Shown here piece after piece: positions 1 through 8,244 of a DNA stretch of 64,000 bases. Numbering within the stretch: the stretch's first letter is position 1; each line of letters opens with the position of its first letter. The translations under genes and the position numbers were made by a program. Where the stretch lies: positions 2,170,001 to 2,234,000 of the forward strand of contig OY729418.1 of the NCBI GenBank assembly GCA_963422275.1, written 5' to 3'. The notes under the pieces are model-generated. The model saw nothing but the letters and a program-made list of their open reading frames with translations. It was not told the DNA's origin and made no database searches. The stretch is from G963422275 sp963422275. GTDB lineage: Bacteria > Pseudomonadota > Alphaproteobacteria > Rhodobacterales > Rhodobacteraceae.

Positions 1-1108
1 TCGCGAAATCGAAGTTCGGCCGTTCCAAATGCGACAAATGGCCAGGCCTCGCGAAATCCGAAAGTAGCCCGGCGTACACCCGCTCGGTGCAGCCTTTATC
101 CTCTTCGTTGACCTTGTCCAAGAGCGTCTTGAGTTCCTGGAAATGCTTCTCGCTGCTTGGGTCATCCGCGAATTCCTTCGCCATTCCGCCGCCAAAGAAG
201 ATCTTGACCCGACCCGGCGACACAGGATGAAGCGTCAGATACCAGAAGTATCCGGGGGTGAGGGTGATCAGAAAGCTCGGATAAATCGCTAGCAGGTAAG
301 TCGTGAACCGGCGCTCGCCCTTCAGACGGGTATTGTTAGGGTGCGCGATTGAGAGGGTGAACTCCCGCTGCTTCTGTAGCGTATGATAGTTGAACGCTGC
401 CCGTCCTTCCGGGCATTCGACCTCGTCGACCTTCGAAAGATGGCCGATGGTCTTGGCATGGCAAACCGGCAGGTGGTAGCTCTCCATGAAGTTCTCGGCG
501 AGCACCTTCCAGTTCGTGTTCCATTCAAAGATTTCAAAGAACGTCTGCGAATACTTCTCCATCTCGTAGTCGCCCACCATCTCCTCGACTTCAGCCAAGT
601 GTTCCGATACCGGTGGAGCGTCGGGATTCAGGGTGACAAGCACCCATCCAAGCCACTCCTCGCAGCGGACTTTCGGAAGCCGGTATTTCGAGCGGTCGAA
701 GCTTGAGTTCCGGGACATACCCGGCGCGCCGCGCAGCCTGCCGTCAAGCCCGTACGTCCATCCGTGGTAAGGGCAGACCAATGTTCGGGTGTTCCCCATG
801 CCCTCGACCAGCTTGGACATACGGTGCCTGCACACGTTCGCGTGGGCACGGAGGTTTCCGTCGGAATCCCGCAGCACCAGCACCGGCTGCCCGGCGAGTT
901 CTAATTCTTTATAGTCCCCAAGATTGGCGAATCCGTCTGAGCGCCCGACGCAAAACCAGTCTTTCTTGAAGATGTGGCGGATTTCTTGCTCTAGGAACGC
1001 GTCTGAAACGTAGACGCTCCTCGGCATGGCACGAGCCGTTTCAAAAGGCTGGCTGACGTTTTCCGCAAGCTCCGCCGCAGGATCCATTGCAAGTTGACTT
1101 TTTGTCAT
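1..1108 (-). CDS. Rieske-type ring-hydroxylating / demethylating oxygenase alpha subunit (3' end off window)
   Basis: The reading frame starts at an ATG preceded by GGGAGAGG and stays open for 369 codons to the window edge, so the C-terminus is missing. The N-terminal half carries a Rieske 2Fe-2S site: C93-x-H95 and C112-x2-H115 (CRH...CPYHGW). Further on, the mononuclear iron site appears as NWK..AENFMESYH with a His-x4-His pair. This is the layout of the alpha (catalytic) subunits of Rieske non-heme iron oxygenases, which hydroxylate aromatics or demethylate quaternary amines such as glycine betaine or stachydrine; the substrate cannot be read from the sequence. No ferredoxin or reductase partner is visible in the window. 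The gene appears intact, unlike its right-hand neighbours. Confidence 0.9.
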   Translation of the reverse strand, partial: MTKSQLAMDPAAELAENVSQPFETARAMPRSVYVSDAFLEQEIRHIFKKDWFCVGRSDGFANLGDYKELELAGQPVLVLRDSDGNLRAHANVCRHRMSKLVEGMGNTRTLVCPYHGWTYGLDGRLRGAPGMSRNSSFDRSKYRLPKVRCEEWLGWVLVTLNPDAPPVSEHLAEVEEMVGDYEMEKYSQTFFEIFEWNTNWKVLAENFMESYHLPVCHAKTIGHLSKVDEVECPEGRAAFNYHTLQKQREFTLSIAHPNNTRLKGERRFTTYLLAIYPSFLITLTPGYFWYLTLHPVSPGRVKIFFGGGMAKEFADDPSSEKHFQELKTLLDKVNEEDKGCTERVYAGLLSDFARPGHLSHLERPNFDFA

Positions 1109-1194
1109 GCTTCAGCCTCTCCCTTTTTGCCTCATTGTGCGATCAACAGTTTCACCGGAGTGCTCCGACGAAACAGGACGGTCCCGGGGCAGGA

Positions 1195-1291
1195 CGTCGA
1201 TCATGACGCGCGCGAAGGTTTCCATGGTATGCTTGGTTCCCCCGCACCTGCGGGGCGTCGATCCTGACGCGCGCGAAGGTTTCAATTGTAT
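1195..1291. repeat. 36-bp imperfect direct repeat, period 61 bp, with a type I-E CRISPR-like hairpin between copies
   Basis: A 36-bp segment at 1195-1230 recurs at 1256-1291 with 33 of 36 bases identical and a spacing of exactly 61 bp. The interval holds GGTTCCCCCGCACCTGCGGG (starts 1235), whose CCCCGC/GCGGGG hairpin resembles type I-E CRISPR repeats, and 61 bp is the usual I-E repeat-plus-spacer period. However, the conserved part is not the hairpin, and no cas gene is visible, so this is at best a relic. Confidence 0.35.
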
Positions 1292-1299
1292 CGCTCATG

Positions 1300-1765
1300 C
1301 ACCCGCCCGAGGATCGATCACGTCGATGCTGGCGTCCGCGAAGTCACGGACGTTCCGCGTCGCCACCGCCTGCCGCGATCTGGCAGTCCGCCGGCGGGAC
1401 GGGCCGACCAGTCGAACGGCGCAAAGCGGCGATGTCGAACGACAACACGCGATCCTTGAACGCCTCGCCAGTATCGCCTCGATATCCGAGACCAGCGCTT
1501 CCCGCCGAGAAGAACAAGTCTTCCAGAGGATGACCAGCGGCCTGCACTTCGACGGCAGGATTGGGGCCTTGCAGATCAGTTCGGACACCACATTGGACAG
1601 CCTGAAATGCGATCGAATGATGCTCGCAAGGTTCCACGAACTCAGCTTGCTATCGACGGCCTCGCGCAGGATCAACCGCACTCCCTCTTCCATCGAGCGG
1701 TGGTGTTCCGCGGCGTGCACGCGTGTCTTCACGTTTCCGTCAAGTTTGCGGATCGTGATGCTCGC
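1300..1765 (-). pseudogene. FitA-like antitoxin and FitB/VapC PIN-domain toxin, frameshifted
   Basis: On the minus strand the first 40 codons read MASITIRKLDGNVKTR..., the start of a FitA-type ribbon-helix-helix antitoxin (RSMEEGVRLILREAV follows). After about 1645 the frame is lost, but pieces of a PIN-domain toxin remain: GRPVPPADCQIAA near 1395 and VATRNVRDFADASIDVIDP near 1320-1370, which are the C-terminal part of FitB/VapC ribonucleases. At least two frame changes separate these pieces, and most of the toxin N-terminus is degraded. In intact pairs the antitoxin binds the toxin and the operator. Here no functional toxin can be made. The antitoxin N-terminus alone might still be translated. 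Confidence 0.7.
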
Positions 1766-1783
1766 CATGGCCATGTCCTCCAT

Positions 1784-2085
1784 TCGCCCGGAAGCCCGAT
1801 TGTACGCATCGATTGCGATGCTATCAAGGCATTGCAGGCGAACTTATCACCCGAAAGCGCCCTGTGCGACGGAGGCAGTCAGAAGGCTCCGCCCCAGGCG
1901 CACCGAGATCATCGTGTGCGCCGGTCTGTGCATCGAGGGCAGCGTGCAGATATGGGGAGATATCGCGATGGGCCTGTTCTGCGACCACAGGCAGACCGCC
2001 GCACGTCTCGCTACCAGATTTTGTACTCGTTGCGGCTGGCCATCGCAGGGCGCATCCCGGTGCGACCCCTGCCCCCGCCGTTCCT
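1784..2085. other. gene-less stretch between toxin-antitoxin relic and small ORF
   Basis: Open frames cross this stretch on the plus strand but none resembles a known family. It is probably decayed accessory DNA. Confidence 0.4.
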
Positions 2086-2274
2086 ATGAAGTGCTCGGAC
2101 TACTTTCGCTGCATCCCGGGATGGGAACCCCGATTCACCGTGATCGAACTCGCCACGGGCAGAGAGCACGGCCCGTTCGACAACGAGGCCGATGTCCCAC
2201 TCTGTCTCGCATTCGCGAAGCTGTCGAGAGAACAGATCGGGATCGTCACGACCTCGCTAACGGGATGGACCTGA
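2086..2274 (+). CDS. hypothetical 62-aa protein
   Basis: A short frame begins at ATG 2086 and encodes MKCSDYFRCIPGWEPRF followed by a mixed acidic/hydrophobic stretch with a GREHGPFDNEAD motif, ending at 2274. The composition is protein-like rather than the Arg/Pro-rich pattern of antisense frames, which is why it is listed. The frame is open further upstream, so it may be the C-terminal end of a larger decayed gene. I do not recognise the family. It lies between a toxin-antitoxin relic and an IS982 element, so it could itself be a remnant. Confidence 0.3.
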   Translation: MKCSDYFRCIPGWEPRFTVIELATGREHGPFDNEADVPLCLAFAKLSREQIGIVTTSLTGWT

Positions 2275-2408
2275 GCGGTTCCCTCTGCAGCAGGGGTGTT
2301 CATCTAGAGGTTGAGGGCGGCGAGCACCCGATGGAATGGAGACGGTCTTCCTCGCGTTCCGGGCGCGGCACAGTCAAGAAGACCCATCATATTCGACCTG
2401 TATTCTGA

Positions 2409-3432
2409 TTAACCCGAATATTGGATAAGGTCATGTCGCGTTTGTGATGCTCCGAATGGCGTCTGGGATGACGACATCGCCCATTTTGATCTTCGGCTGT
2501 GCCAAAACGCAGGCAGCAATGCAGGACAGGATGTGAACGAAGGCATTGATCGGAGATCGATGCCGCGTGTGTTCCAGACCCATGCTCGATTTCAGCTTGC
2601 CGGACAGGGTCCCGATGATGAACCGTTTTCGCGGCAGGACTTTATCGAGGATCGGCAGCGGACAGTTCTTCATGTTGCGTCGGATGCCGGTGATCGGATG
2701 CAGACCGCGCTGCCACAGACGCTGGAAGAGAGGCTTCGAGATGCAACCTTTGTCAGCAAATGCCTTGCCTTCCAGTTCAGCGATCATGGCTTCAAGCGGT
2801 TTGCGGTCATCGGTGTTTCCGGTTGTGATCCTGACGGCCATGACCTGGCCCTTGTCGTTGATGATCGGATGCAGCTTGAAACCAAGGAACCAACCCATGG
2901 CGCTGCGACCCCGCTTGGCCAGTCCTTTGAAAACCCTGTTCCGGCTGATCCGGGCATTGTGGCAGACCGCCAGCTTGGTGCTGTCGGCAAAATGGGTTCC
3001 GGCTTTCTCGCCACGAAAGCAGTGCAACAACACACAGAACGGCACCAGCAGGCGTGGCATCAGTGCGACGAACCGGCCATGGCTCGGCAGATCGCCAAGG
3101 CAGTCCCGAAATTCCCGTTCCACGCCATGGAACCGGAAATGCTTGAAATCCTTGCAAGACGAGACGTGGAACCGCCCCATGATGAATGGCATTTCGCTGA
3201 GCGAGAGTTTGCCAGACCGCAGGCGCTGGCGGCCTGTGTCGATCAAGCGATGCTGTTGCCAATCTTCAAGGGTTTTGGCAAAATCATCGATGCAGCAGAA
3301 TGAAGCGGTGATGGAGGTGTTCATGAGGGGCGATCCCATCCGTTGTTTGTTGATTGTTGATTGCGGACAATGAATCAGGCCTCGCCCGATTTGGAAATCC
3401 CCCTCAACCCGCTTAAACAGAATTGGGGTTGA
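2409..3432 (-). mobile_element. IS982-family insertion sequence
   Basis: The element is about 1024 bp, with imperfect terminal inverted repeats: TTAACCCGAATATTGG at 2409 and the reverse complement of TCAACCCCAATTCTG at 3432 (15 of 21 bases match). It carries a single transposase gene on the minus strand. I see no convincing target duplication. Confidence 0.75.
2431..3324 (-). CDS. IS982-family transposase, probably inactive
   Basis: About 297 residues, full length for the family and without frameshift. Family landmarks are FADSTKLAVCHNARISRN (first catalytic Asp), the GWFLGFKLHPIIND block, and FADKGCISK (second Asp). At the third catalytic position the family normally reads RFIIET; here it is RKRFIIGTL, so the essential Glu is Gly (codon GGG, one base from GAG). 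The start at 3324 gives the usual N-terminus ahead of the IDDF block; an in-frame start at 3339 is also possible. The gene is therefore probably unable to catalyse transposition even though it looks intact. Confidence 0.85.
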   Translation of the reverse strand: MNTSITASFCCIDDFAKTLEDWQQHRLIDTGRQRLRSGKLSLSEMPFIMGRFHVSSCKDFKHFRFHGVEREFRDCLGDLPSHGRFVALMPRLLVPFCVLLHCFRGEKAGTHFADSTKLAVCHNARISRNRVFKGLAKRGRSAMGWFLGFKLHPIINDKGQVMAVRITTGNTDDRKPLEAMIAELEGKAFADKGCISKPLFQRLWQRGLHPITGIRRNMKNCPLPILDKVLPRKRFIIGTLSGKLKSSMGLEHTRHRSPINAFVHILSCIAACVLAQPKIKMGDVVIPDAIRSITNAT

Positions 3433-3729
3433 TTACGACCCCGTCCTGCCATCCGGCGATTGGTTGCTCGCTGCGGTTGGCGTCGATGTCCGTATCGTTC
3501 GCGAGGCGTTGACCGACGACCTGACCCACCGTTGCCCCGACCGCGAGACCCCGGCACACGGGAGTTGGAGGGAAGCGGGAAACAGGGTGAACGGACAAGA
3601 GGGCCGGAGAGAGACTTCCGAGAACCGGCCGCACTGACTTGGGCCTGTCAATGCCTCGATCTCTGCGAATCCCGGCCAAGCTGTCGTGCCATACGGCCAT
3701 GGAATCTTGCGGAGGAGGTGCGATAACCG

Positions 3730-4312
3730 ATGACGCAGGCGCTGACGAGGATCATCCGGGTCACGCCGGAACAATGGGAGCGGACCGAAAGGTTCGTCAA
3801 GAATCGAGATGTTTCCGCGCACCGAACTCGATGTCTTGGTCGCAAAGGCCGCGCTGTCGAAGATGTGGGGCGAAACGATCGTGCCGTGCGGCGGCGCAGC
3901 CAACTGCCTGAGCCTGACCACGCAGAATCCGTTGCGCGCGGTCTATATCACCTCCGGTCTTGACCAGCGGCTGCACTTCGGCTCGTCCATCGTCGAACTG
4001 CGAAACGCTCCGCGCTGGCAATTCGCGCCCCCCACCGAAAGGCGGGAGTTGTCATCCGTGCCTTGGCAGGGGTCGGCCCGGAAGAGGTAGAAGGCGGCCT
4101 CGAAGCGGTTCTTCTGACGCTTTCCGATGCGGATTGGGACGAGCAGGCGTCCACGCGGGCCGCGATGCCCATCTGGATGGTGGAGCCGGTGAGTGCCCGC
4201 CTTGCGCATGGCTGAGACGCGCTTCTAGGACTTCTCGCCCGACGACGGGCACGACGCCTTGGAGATGGCGAAGCGGCAGCCACAAGACGTATCTTCTGGA
4301 GAAGGATGTCTA
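3730..4312 (+). pseudogene. AbiEi/DUF6088-type antitoxin and start of AbiEii-type toxin, broken
   Basis: MTQALTRIIRVTPEQWERTE opens at 3730. A second frame from about 3815 gives the body of a DUF6088/AbiEi-like regulator (ALSKMWGETIVPCGGAANCL, TTQNPLRAVYITSG, FGSSIVELRNAPRWQ). A third frame holds its end (ALAGVGPEEVEGGLEAVLL, AAMPIWMVEPVSARLAHG). Directly after comes the start of an AbiEii-type nucleotidyltransferase toxin, ending in YLLEKDV at 4312, where IS end sequence takes over. So a type IV toxin-antitoxin pair was frameshifted in the antitoxin and cut off after the toxin N-terminus. The family assignment rests on remembered motifs. Confidence 0.6.
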
Positions 4313-4354
4313 AGACTGTTGCAAAAGCGGGCGTTTTTCTCTGAATTTCGCCGC
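4313..4354 (+). mobile_element. solo IS5-family terminal fragment (shared end sequence)
   Basis: AGACTGTTGCAAAAGCGGGC and the following 20 bases match the end of the IS5-family remnant at 53.3-53.97 kb. The same ~40-bp end recurs at eight places in this window. Here it abuts the truncated toxin gene. Confidence 0.6.
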
Positions 4355-4371
4355 TCGGAGCGGTTGCGCGC

Positions 4372-4968
4372 CTAGGTCGTGTACTCATTGATTTTGATCC
4401 AGAGGCGGATGCAGGCAAGGGCAATGGCCGAGAGGAAGTTTCTTGCGAGCTTGTGATGGCGGGTCGCGATGCCTCGGAAGTGTCTGAGCTTGTTGAAGAA
4501 ACGTTCGACAAGGTTGCGTTGGCGGTAGAGGTGATTGGGCACCGAGCGTCGCTCCCGGCGGTCCCGTTGGGTCGGGATGTGGGGGCAAGAGCCGTGGTCG
4601 GCAATGAGCTTGAGGATGGCGCGGGAGTCGTAGCCGCGGTCGGCGACGGTGTCCCGAGCCGGCTCAAGGCCGTCAAGGAGGGCGGGCACCACCGAGGAGT
4701 CGAGGAGATGAAGAGATCCCGGCGAGCGCGCCGCCAGCGCCTCGAACAGGCGCTTCCGCACCCCTTGCCTGGCCCAGCGGTTGCAGACTGTCGCATGCGG
4801 CCCGCGGCGTTCCGGAAGGTCGCGCCACGGCGTGCCGGTGCGCAGGATGTGAAAGATCCCGCTGATCACCCGCCGGTCGTCCACCCGTGGAACACCCCGC
4901 GGCTTGTCAGGCGGCAACGGCGAGATGATCGCCCATTCCGCATCCGTCAGATCGTGCCTTCCCTGCAT
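4372..4968 (-). pseudogene. IS427-like transposase with in-frame internal deletion
   Basis: The protein begins MQGRHDLTDAEWAIISPL, as in copies B and C, but jumps from LLDSSVV straight to PALLDGLEPARDTV. The segment that holds the slippery A6G5 site and the first catalytic Asp (STKIHVVVDG in copy B) is gone. The C-terminal half, with VADRGYDSRAILKLI and the LVERFFNKLRHFRGIATR block, remains. The deletion fused both halves in one frame, so translation is possible but catalysis is not expected. Confidence 0.8.
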
Positions 4969-5049
4969 CCTCAATCTCCCACTGTTTGGAAGCTTGAATC
5001 ACATCAGCGCCGGAAAGAAAATCCCTTTTCCCTTTATGAGTACACGACC
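4375..5049 (-). mobile_element. IS5 family (IS427-like) element, copy A, internally deleted
   Basis: The ends are GGTCGTGTACTCAT and its inverted copy, flanked by TA on both sides, as usual for IS427-group elements. At 675 bp it is about 170 bp shorter than copy B. It inserted into the hicB fragment on its right. Confidence 0.85.
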
Positions 5050-5051
5050 TA

Positions 5052-5128
5052 ACCACATCCAGTTCGGGACACAGCGCGACGTATCCTGTTCCTTCACGCT
5101 CTACGATGATCGTCAATCGCCTGTTCAT
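5052..5128 (-). pseudogene. hicB: hicB antitoxin, N-terminal fragment
   Basis: From ATG 5128 the minus strand encodes MNRRLTIIVEREGTGYVALC followed by PELDVV, the typical first strand-helix of HicB antitoxins (partial RNase H fold that binds the HicA mRNA interferase). The frame is cut after 26 codons by IS427-like copy A, and the remainder is not seen on the far side. An IS1595 element sits 20 bp upstream of the start. No hicA gene is recognisable nearby. Confidence 0.65.
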
Positions 5129-5207
5129 ACCTTGCCTTCGTAAGAAAGGGCTCAATTTGTAATTCGTGGGCATGACTTGATGGACTGGCTCGCGATTTGC
5201 ACTGAAC

Positions 5208-5540
5208 ATGGGGGACGGGCGGATGGATCGGGTGCGGTTTCGGGACTGGTTTTCAAACATCGATGAGCTGACGGCGGCGCGGTGTCCTGGAGCAAGGCGC
5301 ACGGTCTTCGCCGCGTCGCTTGCCGAAGGCGCGCGGAACCTGAACCGCAGGCCGCGCGAGCAGATGCCGACCCTGGTCGCCGCCGACCGGGTGTGCGGCA
5401 CCCTGCACATCCAGATCAAGGGCTTCCTGCGGTGCTTCCGCGGCATCGCCACCAAGTGTCTCGATAGCTACCTGAGGTGGTTCCATCTCGTCGTCCTTGG
5501 CAGGCACGCGTCGCCGAGAGCCTGCCTCGTGGCGGCTAGG
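5208..5540 (+). pseudogene. IS1595-family transposase, internally deleted
   Basis: The N-terminus MGDGRMDRVRFRDW...IDELTAA is the start of an ISXO2-like transposase, and the C-terminus IKGFLRCFRGIATKCLDSYL followed by RWFHLVVLG is its normal end. The zinc ribbon and the whole central DDE domain are replaced by about 50 residues of partly frameshifted sequence (PREQMPTLVAAD is a recognisable piece). The frame runs into IS427-like copy B, where it stops at 5538-5540. Non-functional. Confidence 0.75.
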
Positions 5541-6305
5541 TCGTGTACTCATTAGTTTTGATCCAGAGGCGGATGCAGGCGAGGGCGATTGCGGCGAGGA
5601 AGTTTCTTGCAAGCTTGTGATAGCGGGTCGCGATGCCCCGGAAGTGCTTGAGCTTGTTGAAGAAACGTTCCACGAGGTTGCGTTGCCGGTACAGGTGATC
5701 GGGCACCGAGCGCTGCTCCCGGCGGTCCCGCTGGGTCGGGATGTGGGGGCAAGAGCCATGGTCGGCAATGAGCTTGAGGATGGCGCGGGAGTCGCAGCCG
5801 CGGTCGGCGACGGTGTCCCGGGCCGGCTCAAGACCGTCAAGGAGGGCCGGCACGGCAGCCTTGTCGGAGGCTTGGCCCGGAGTGATCACGAAGCGGCGCG
5901 GCAGGCCAAGGCCGTCGACGACGACGTGGATTTTGGTGCTCAGCCCGCCTCGCGAGCGTCCGATGGCGTGATCCGGACCCCCTTTTTTCCGCCCGCGGCG
6001 TGCTGGTGGGCGCGCACCACCGAGGAGTCGAGGAGATGAAGAGATCCCGGCGGGCGCGCCGCCAGCGCCTGGAACAGGCGTTCCCACACCCCTTGCTTGG
6101 CCCAGCGGTTGTAGCGGTTGTAGACTGTCGTATACGGCCCGTAGCGTTCCGGAAGGTCGCGCCACGGCATGCCAGTGCGCAGGATGTGAAAGATCCCGCT
6201 GATCACCCGCCGGTCGTCCACCCGCGGAACGCCCCGCGGCTTGTCAGGCAACAACGGCGAGATGATCGCCCATTCCACATCCGTCAGATCGTGCCGGCCC
6301 TGCAT
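5536..6305 (-). CDS. IS427-like transposase made by programmed frameshifting (orfA + orfB)
   Basis: OrfA runs from ATG 6305 (preceded by GGGAGATTGAGG) to 5940 and carries the N-terminal DUF4096-like domain (HDLTDVEWAIISPLLPDKP). OrfB, open to 5536, carries the DDE domain: GLSTKIHVVVDGLGLP (first Asp), VADRGCDSRAI (second Asp) and NLVERFFNKLKHFRGIATR (Glu). The two overlap around an A6G5 run at 5978-5988 (coding strand GGAAAAAAGGGGGTCC), a slippery site allowing a -1 shift to produce the full protein, as known for IS427-group elements. All catalytic residues are present, so this copy is probably active. The stop codon of orfB lies in the terminal repeat. Confidence 0.85.
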
Positions 6306-6386
6306 CCTCAATCTCCCACTTTTTGGAAGATTGAATCACATCAGAGCCGAAAAGAAAATCCCTTTTTCATTTATGAGTACACGACC
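5539..6386 (-). mobile_element. IS5 family (IS427-like) element, copy B, full length
   Basis: 848 bp with ends GGTCGTGTACTCAT / ATGAGTACACGACC, flanked by TA on each side. This is the most complete of three copies (A at 4375, C at 58058) and lies inside the IS1595 element at 5149-6423. Confidence 0.92.
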
Positions 6387-6544
6387 TAACGCCAGGACAA
6401 ACCTACGATTCACGAATTGAGCCTAAGAAAGTGGGTTGCCGGCCCGTGAGGTGGCTACTTGCCTTGCCGAGTCTCAATGCCATGCTAGATCTCGCTTTAT
6501 TCACATGTTAAGCATGGAACTGCTCCGATTATCTCCGCAAACTG

Positions 6545-6994
6545 TCAAGATCGGAAATGTCTCCTTGCACGGAACTCCATGGAGCGTGCGAGTTCAGCGA
6601 TCGACAGCCCACTTCTAACGAGCGTGTTGTCGGCCAGCGCGTATAGAGGCGATAACAGAGTTTGCGGGCTGTATTGGCGGCATCGCCGAGCGAGCGCACC
6701 TAGTTTGGCCGCCCCCTCATCCCCGTTGGTCTCAAGCACACGGATCAGATGGTGCATCATCTCCCAAGAGGTCAACTGCGAGGCCGTTCGAGGATCTCAG
6801 TCGCCCGAGAGTTCTTTTGGCGCGAGCAGCCGTACATTCTCAGCCTGTGACACGAGCATTCCTGCGATGCTGGTGTTCTTCGCCTTGGATAGGGTCTCGG
6901 TGCCCGCGGACCCAGAAGAGCGCGAGTTGCAGGGCCATCGCGGCCACGGAGAGCTTCGCGTCGAGAACACCTCTTCCTTGAGCTTTTTGTGCTA
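6545..6994 (-). pseudogene. DUF1156 (COG1743-like) DNA methylase, C-terminal fragment
   Basis: Minus-strand frames read AQKAQGRGVLDAKLSVAAMA, ALFWVRGHRDPIQGEEHQH, then in a shifted frame MTSWEMMHHLIRVLETNGDE and a helical end. This matches the C-terminal part of large DUF1156-containing adenine methylases, which accompany some restriction and defence loci. The gene is cut at its 5' side by the IS5 element starting at 6995, and at least one frameshift lies near 6780. The identification is by motif memory and should be confirmed by search. Confidence 0.55.
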
Positions 6995-8219
6995 GGGAAC
7001 CTCTGAATATAGCCCGGTTTTGGGCGTTGCATTGCGTATCCGGTGCGCGCCTGTTATTTTGCGCCACGCCTTTTTTGGGGGGATCCTGACATGCAACGCC
7101 TTCAGCAACTGACCTTTGCCAGCCTCGAATACGATCGCAAGAAGCGCAAGACGCGCCGCGAGATCTTTCTGGAGCGGATGGACGGCCTGATCCCCTGGGA
7201 GCGCCTGGAGGCCCGCATTGCGCCAGTGTATCCGAAGGGCGGCCGCAAGGGGCGACAGCCGTATCCGCTGTCGGTGATGCTGCGCGTGCACTGCGTTCAG
7301 CTGTTCTGCAACCTGAGCGACCCGTTGATGGAGGACCAGCTTGCGAGGCGGAGAGCATCCGGCGCTTTGCCGGGGTGAGTCTTGAGAAGGTTCCGGACGA
7401 GACGACGATCCCGACTTCCGCCATCGGCTGGAGAACCACGGACTGGCGCAGCAGCTGTTTGAGGACATCAGGGATCACTTGGCCGAGCAGGGGGTTTTGC
7501 TGAAGAAGGGCACCATCGTTGACGCCACCATCATTTCGGCGCCGTCGTCGACCAAGAACGAGAGCAACGCCCGCGATCCGGAGATGCACCAGACGAAGAA
7601 GGGGAACCAGTGGCATTTCGGGATGAAGCTGCACATCGGCACCGACCCCCGGGGTCTGGTGCACCATCTGGAGGGAACGGCCGCCAACGTTCACGACCTG
7701 ACGCCTTCGGGCAAGCTTCTGCACGGCGAGGAGGAGCAAGTCTGGGGTGACTCTGGATACCGCGGGATCGGCAAGCGGGCGGAGCACGCGCATCGCGATG
7801 TTTCGTGGCAGATTGCCATGCCCCCGAGCAAGCGCCGGACGCTGGCGCCGGGCAGCGCCGCGGCCAAGGCGGAGACGGCGAAGGCCCGGGTGCGGGCGCG
7901 GGTGGAGCATCCGTTCCGGATCATCAAGCGGGTGTTCGGCTGCGACATGGTTCGGTATCGGGGTTTGGACAAGAACGTGCAGCGGCTTGCGCTGCTTCTG
8001 GGCTTCTCGAACCTGATGATTGCCCAGCCGCACTTGCAATGACAGGGGAGAAGTGTGTCCGGAATTTGCCGGATCGGCCCCGCGGGGGCTGAAGTGGCGG
8101 CGGTTTCGCCCCGAAAACGCGCATTTGGGGCTTTTGGACCGCCGAAAACCGACCGGTGCAGCCGGGAAGGGCAAATTCCGCAGCAAACCCAAAAAAAACC
8201 CTCCAAATCAGAGGTTCCC
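6995..8219 (+). mobile_element. IS5-family element, first of two tandem copies
   Basis: The ends are GGGAACCTCTGA and its inverted copy TCAGAGGTTCCC, flanked by CTA on the left and TA on the right. A second copy starts immediately afterwards at 8222, so the junction reads GGTTCCCTAGGGAACC. Confidence 0.88.
7091..8042 (+). pseudogene. IS5-family transposase with two frameshifts
   Basis: From ATG 7091 the protein reads MQRLQQLTFASLEYDRKK and follows the family to MEDQLA, where the frame is lost near 7350. A short in-phase piece (ESIRRFAGVSLEKVPDETT) follows, then a second slip near 7412 before HRLENHGL. From about 7479 the DDE half is intact: GTIVDATIISAPSSTKNE (first Asp), HHLEGTAANVHD, WGDSGYRGIGK (second Asp) and RARVEHPFRIIKRVFG (Glu). 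The two single-base changes prevent a full-length product unless frameshifting occurs, and no obvious slippery run is present. Confidence 0.85.
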
Positions 8220-8244
8220 TAGGGAACCTCTGAATATAGTGTGA

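Larger units (their letters stand above)
5149..6423 (+). mobile_element. IS1595-family element interrupted by IS427-like copy B
   Basis: Left end GGCTCAATTTGTAATTCG and right end CGAATTGAGCC form the inverted repeat. The element is bracketed by a perfect 8-bp duplication TAAGAAAG at 5141-5148 and 6424-6431, the size expected for IS1595. Copy B (5539-6386) is inserted near its right end. Confidence 0.9.

Noticed and set aside
1107..2408. 433-codon plus-strand frame
   Set aside because: It crosses the antisense of the FitAB relic and unrelated sequence, with Arg/Cys-rich shadow composition and no recognisable domain.
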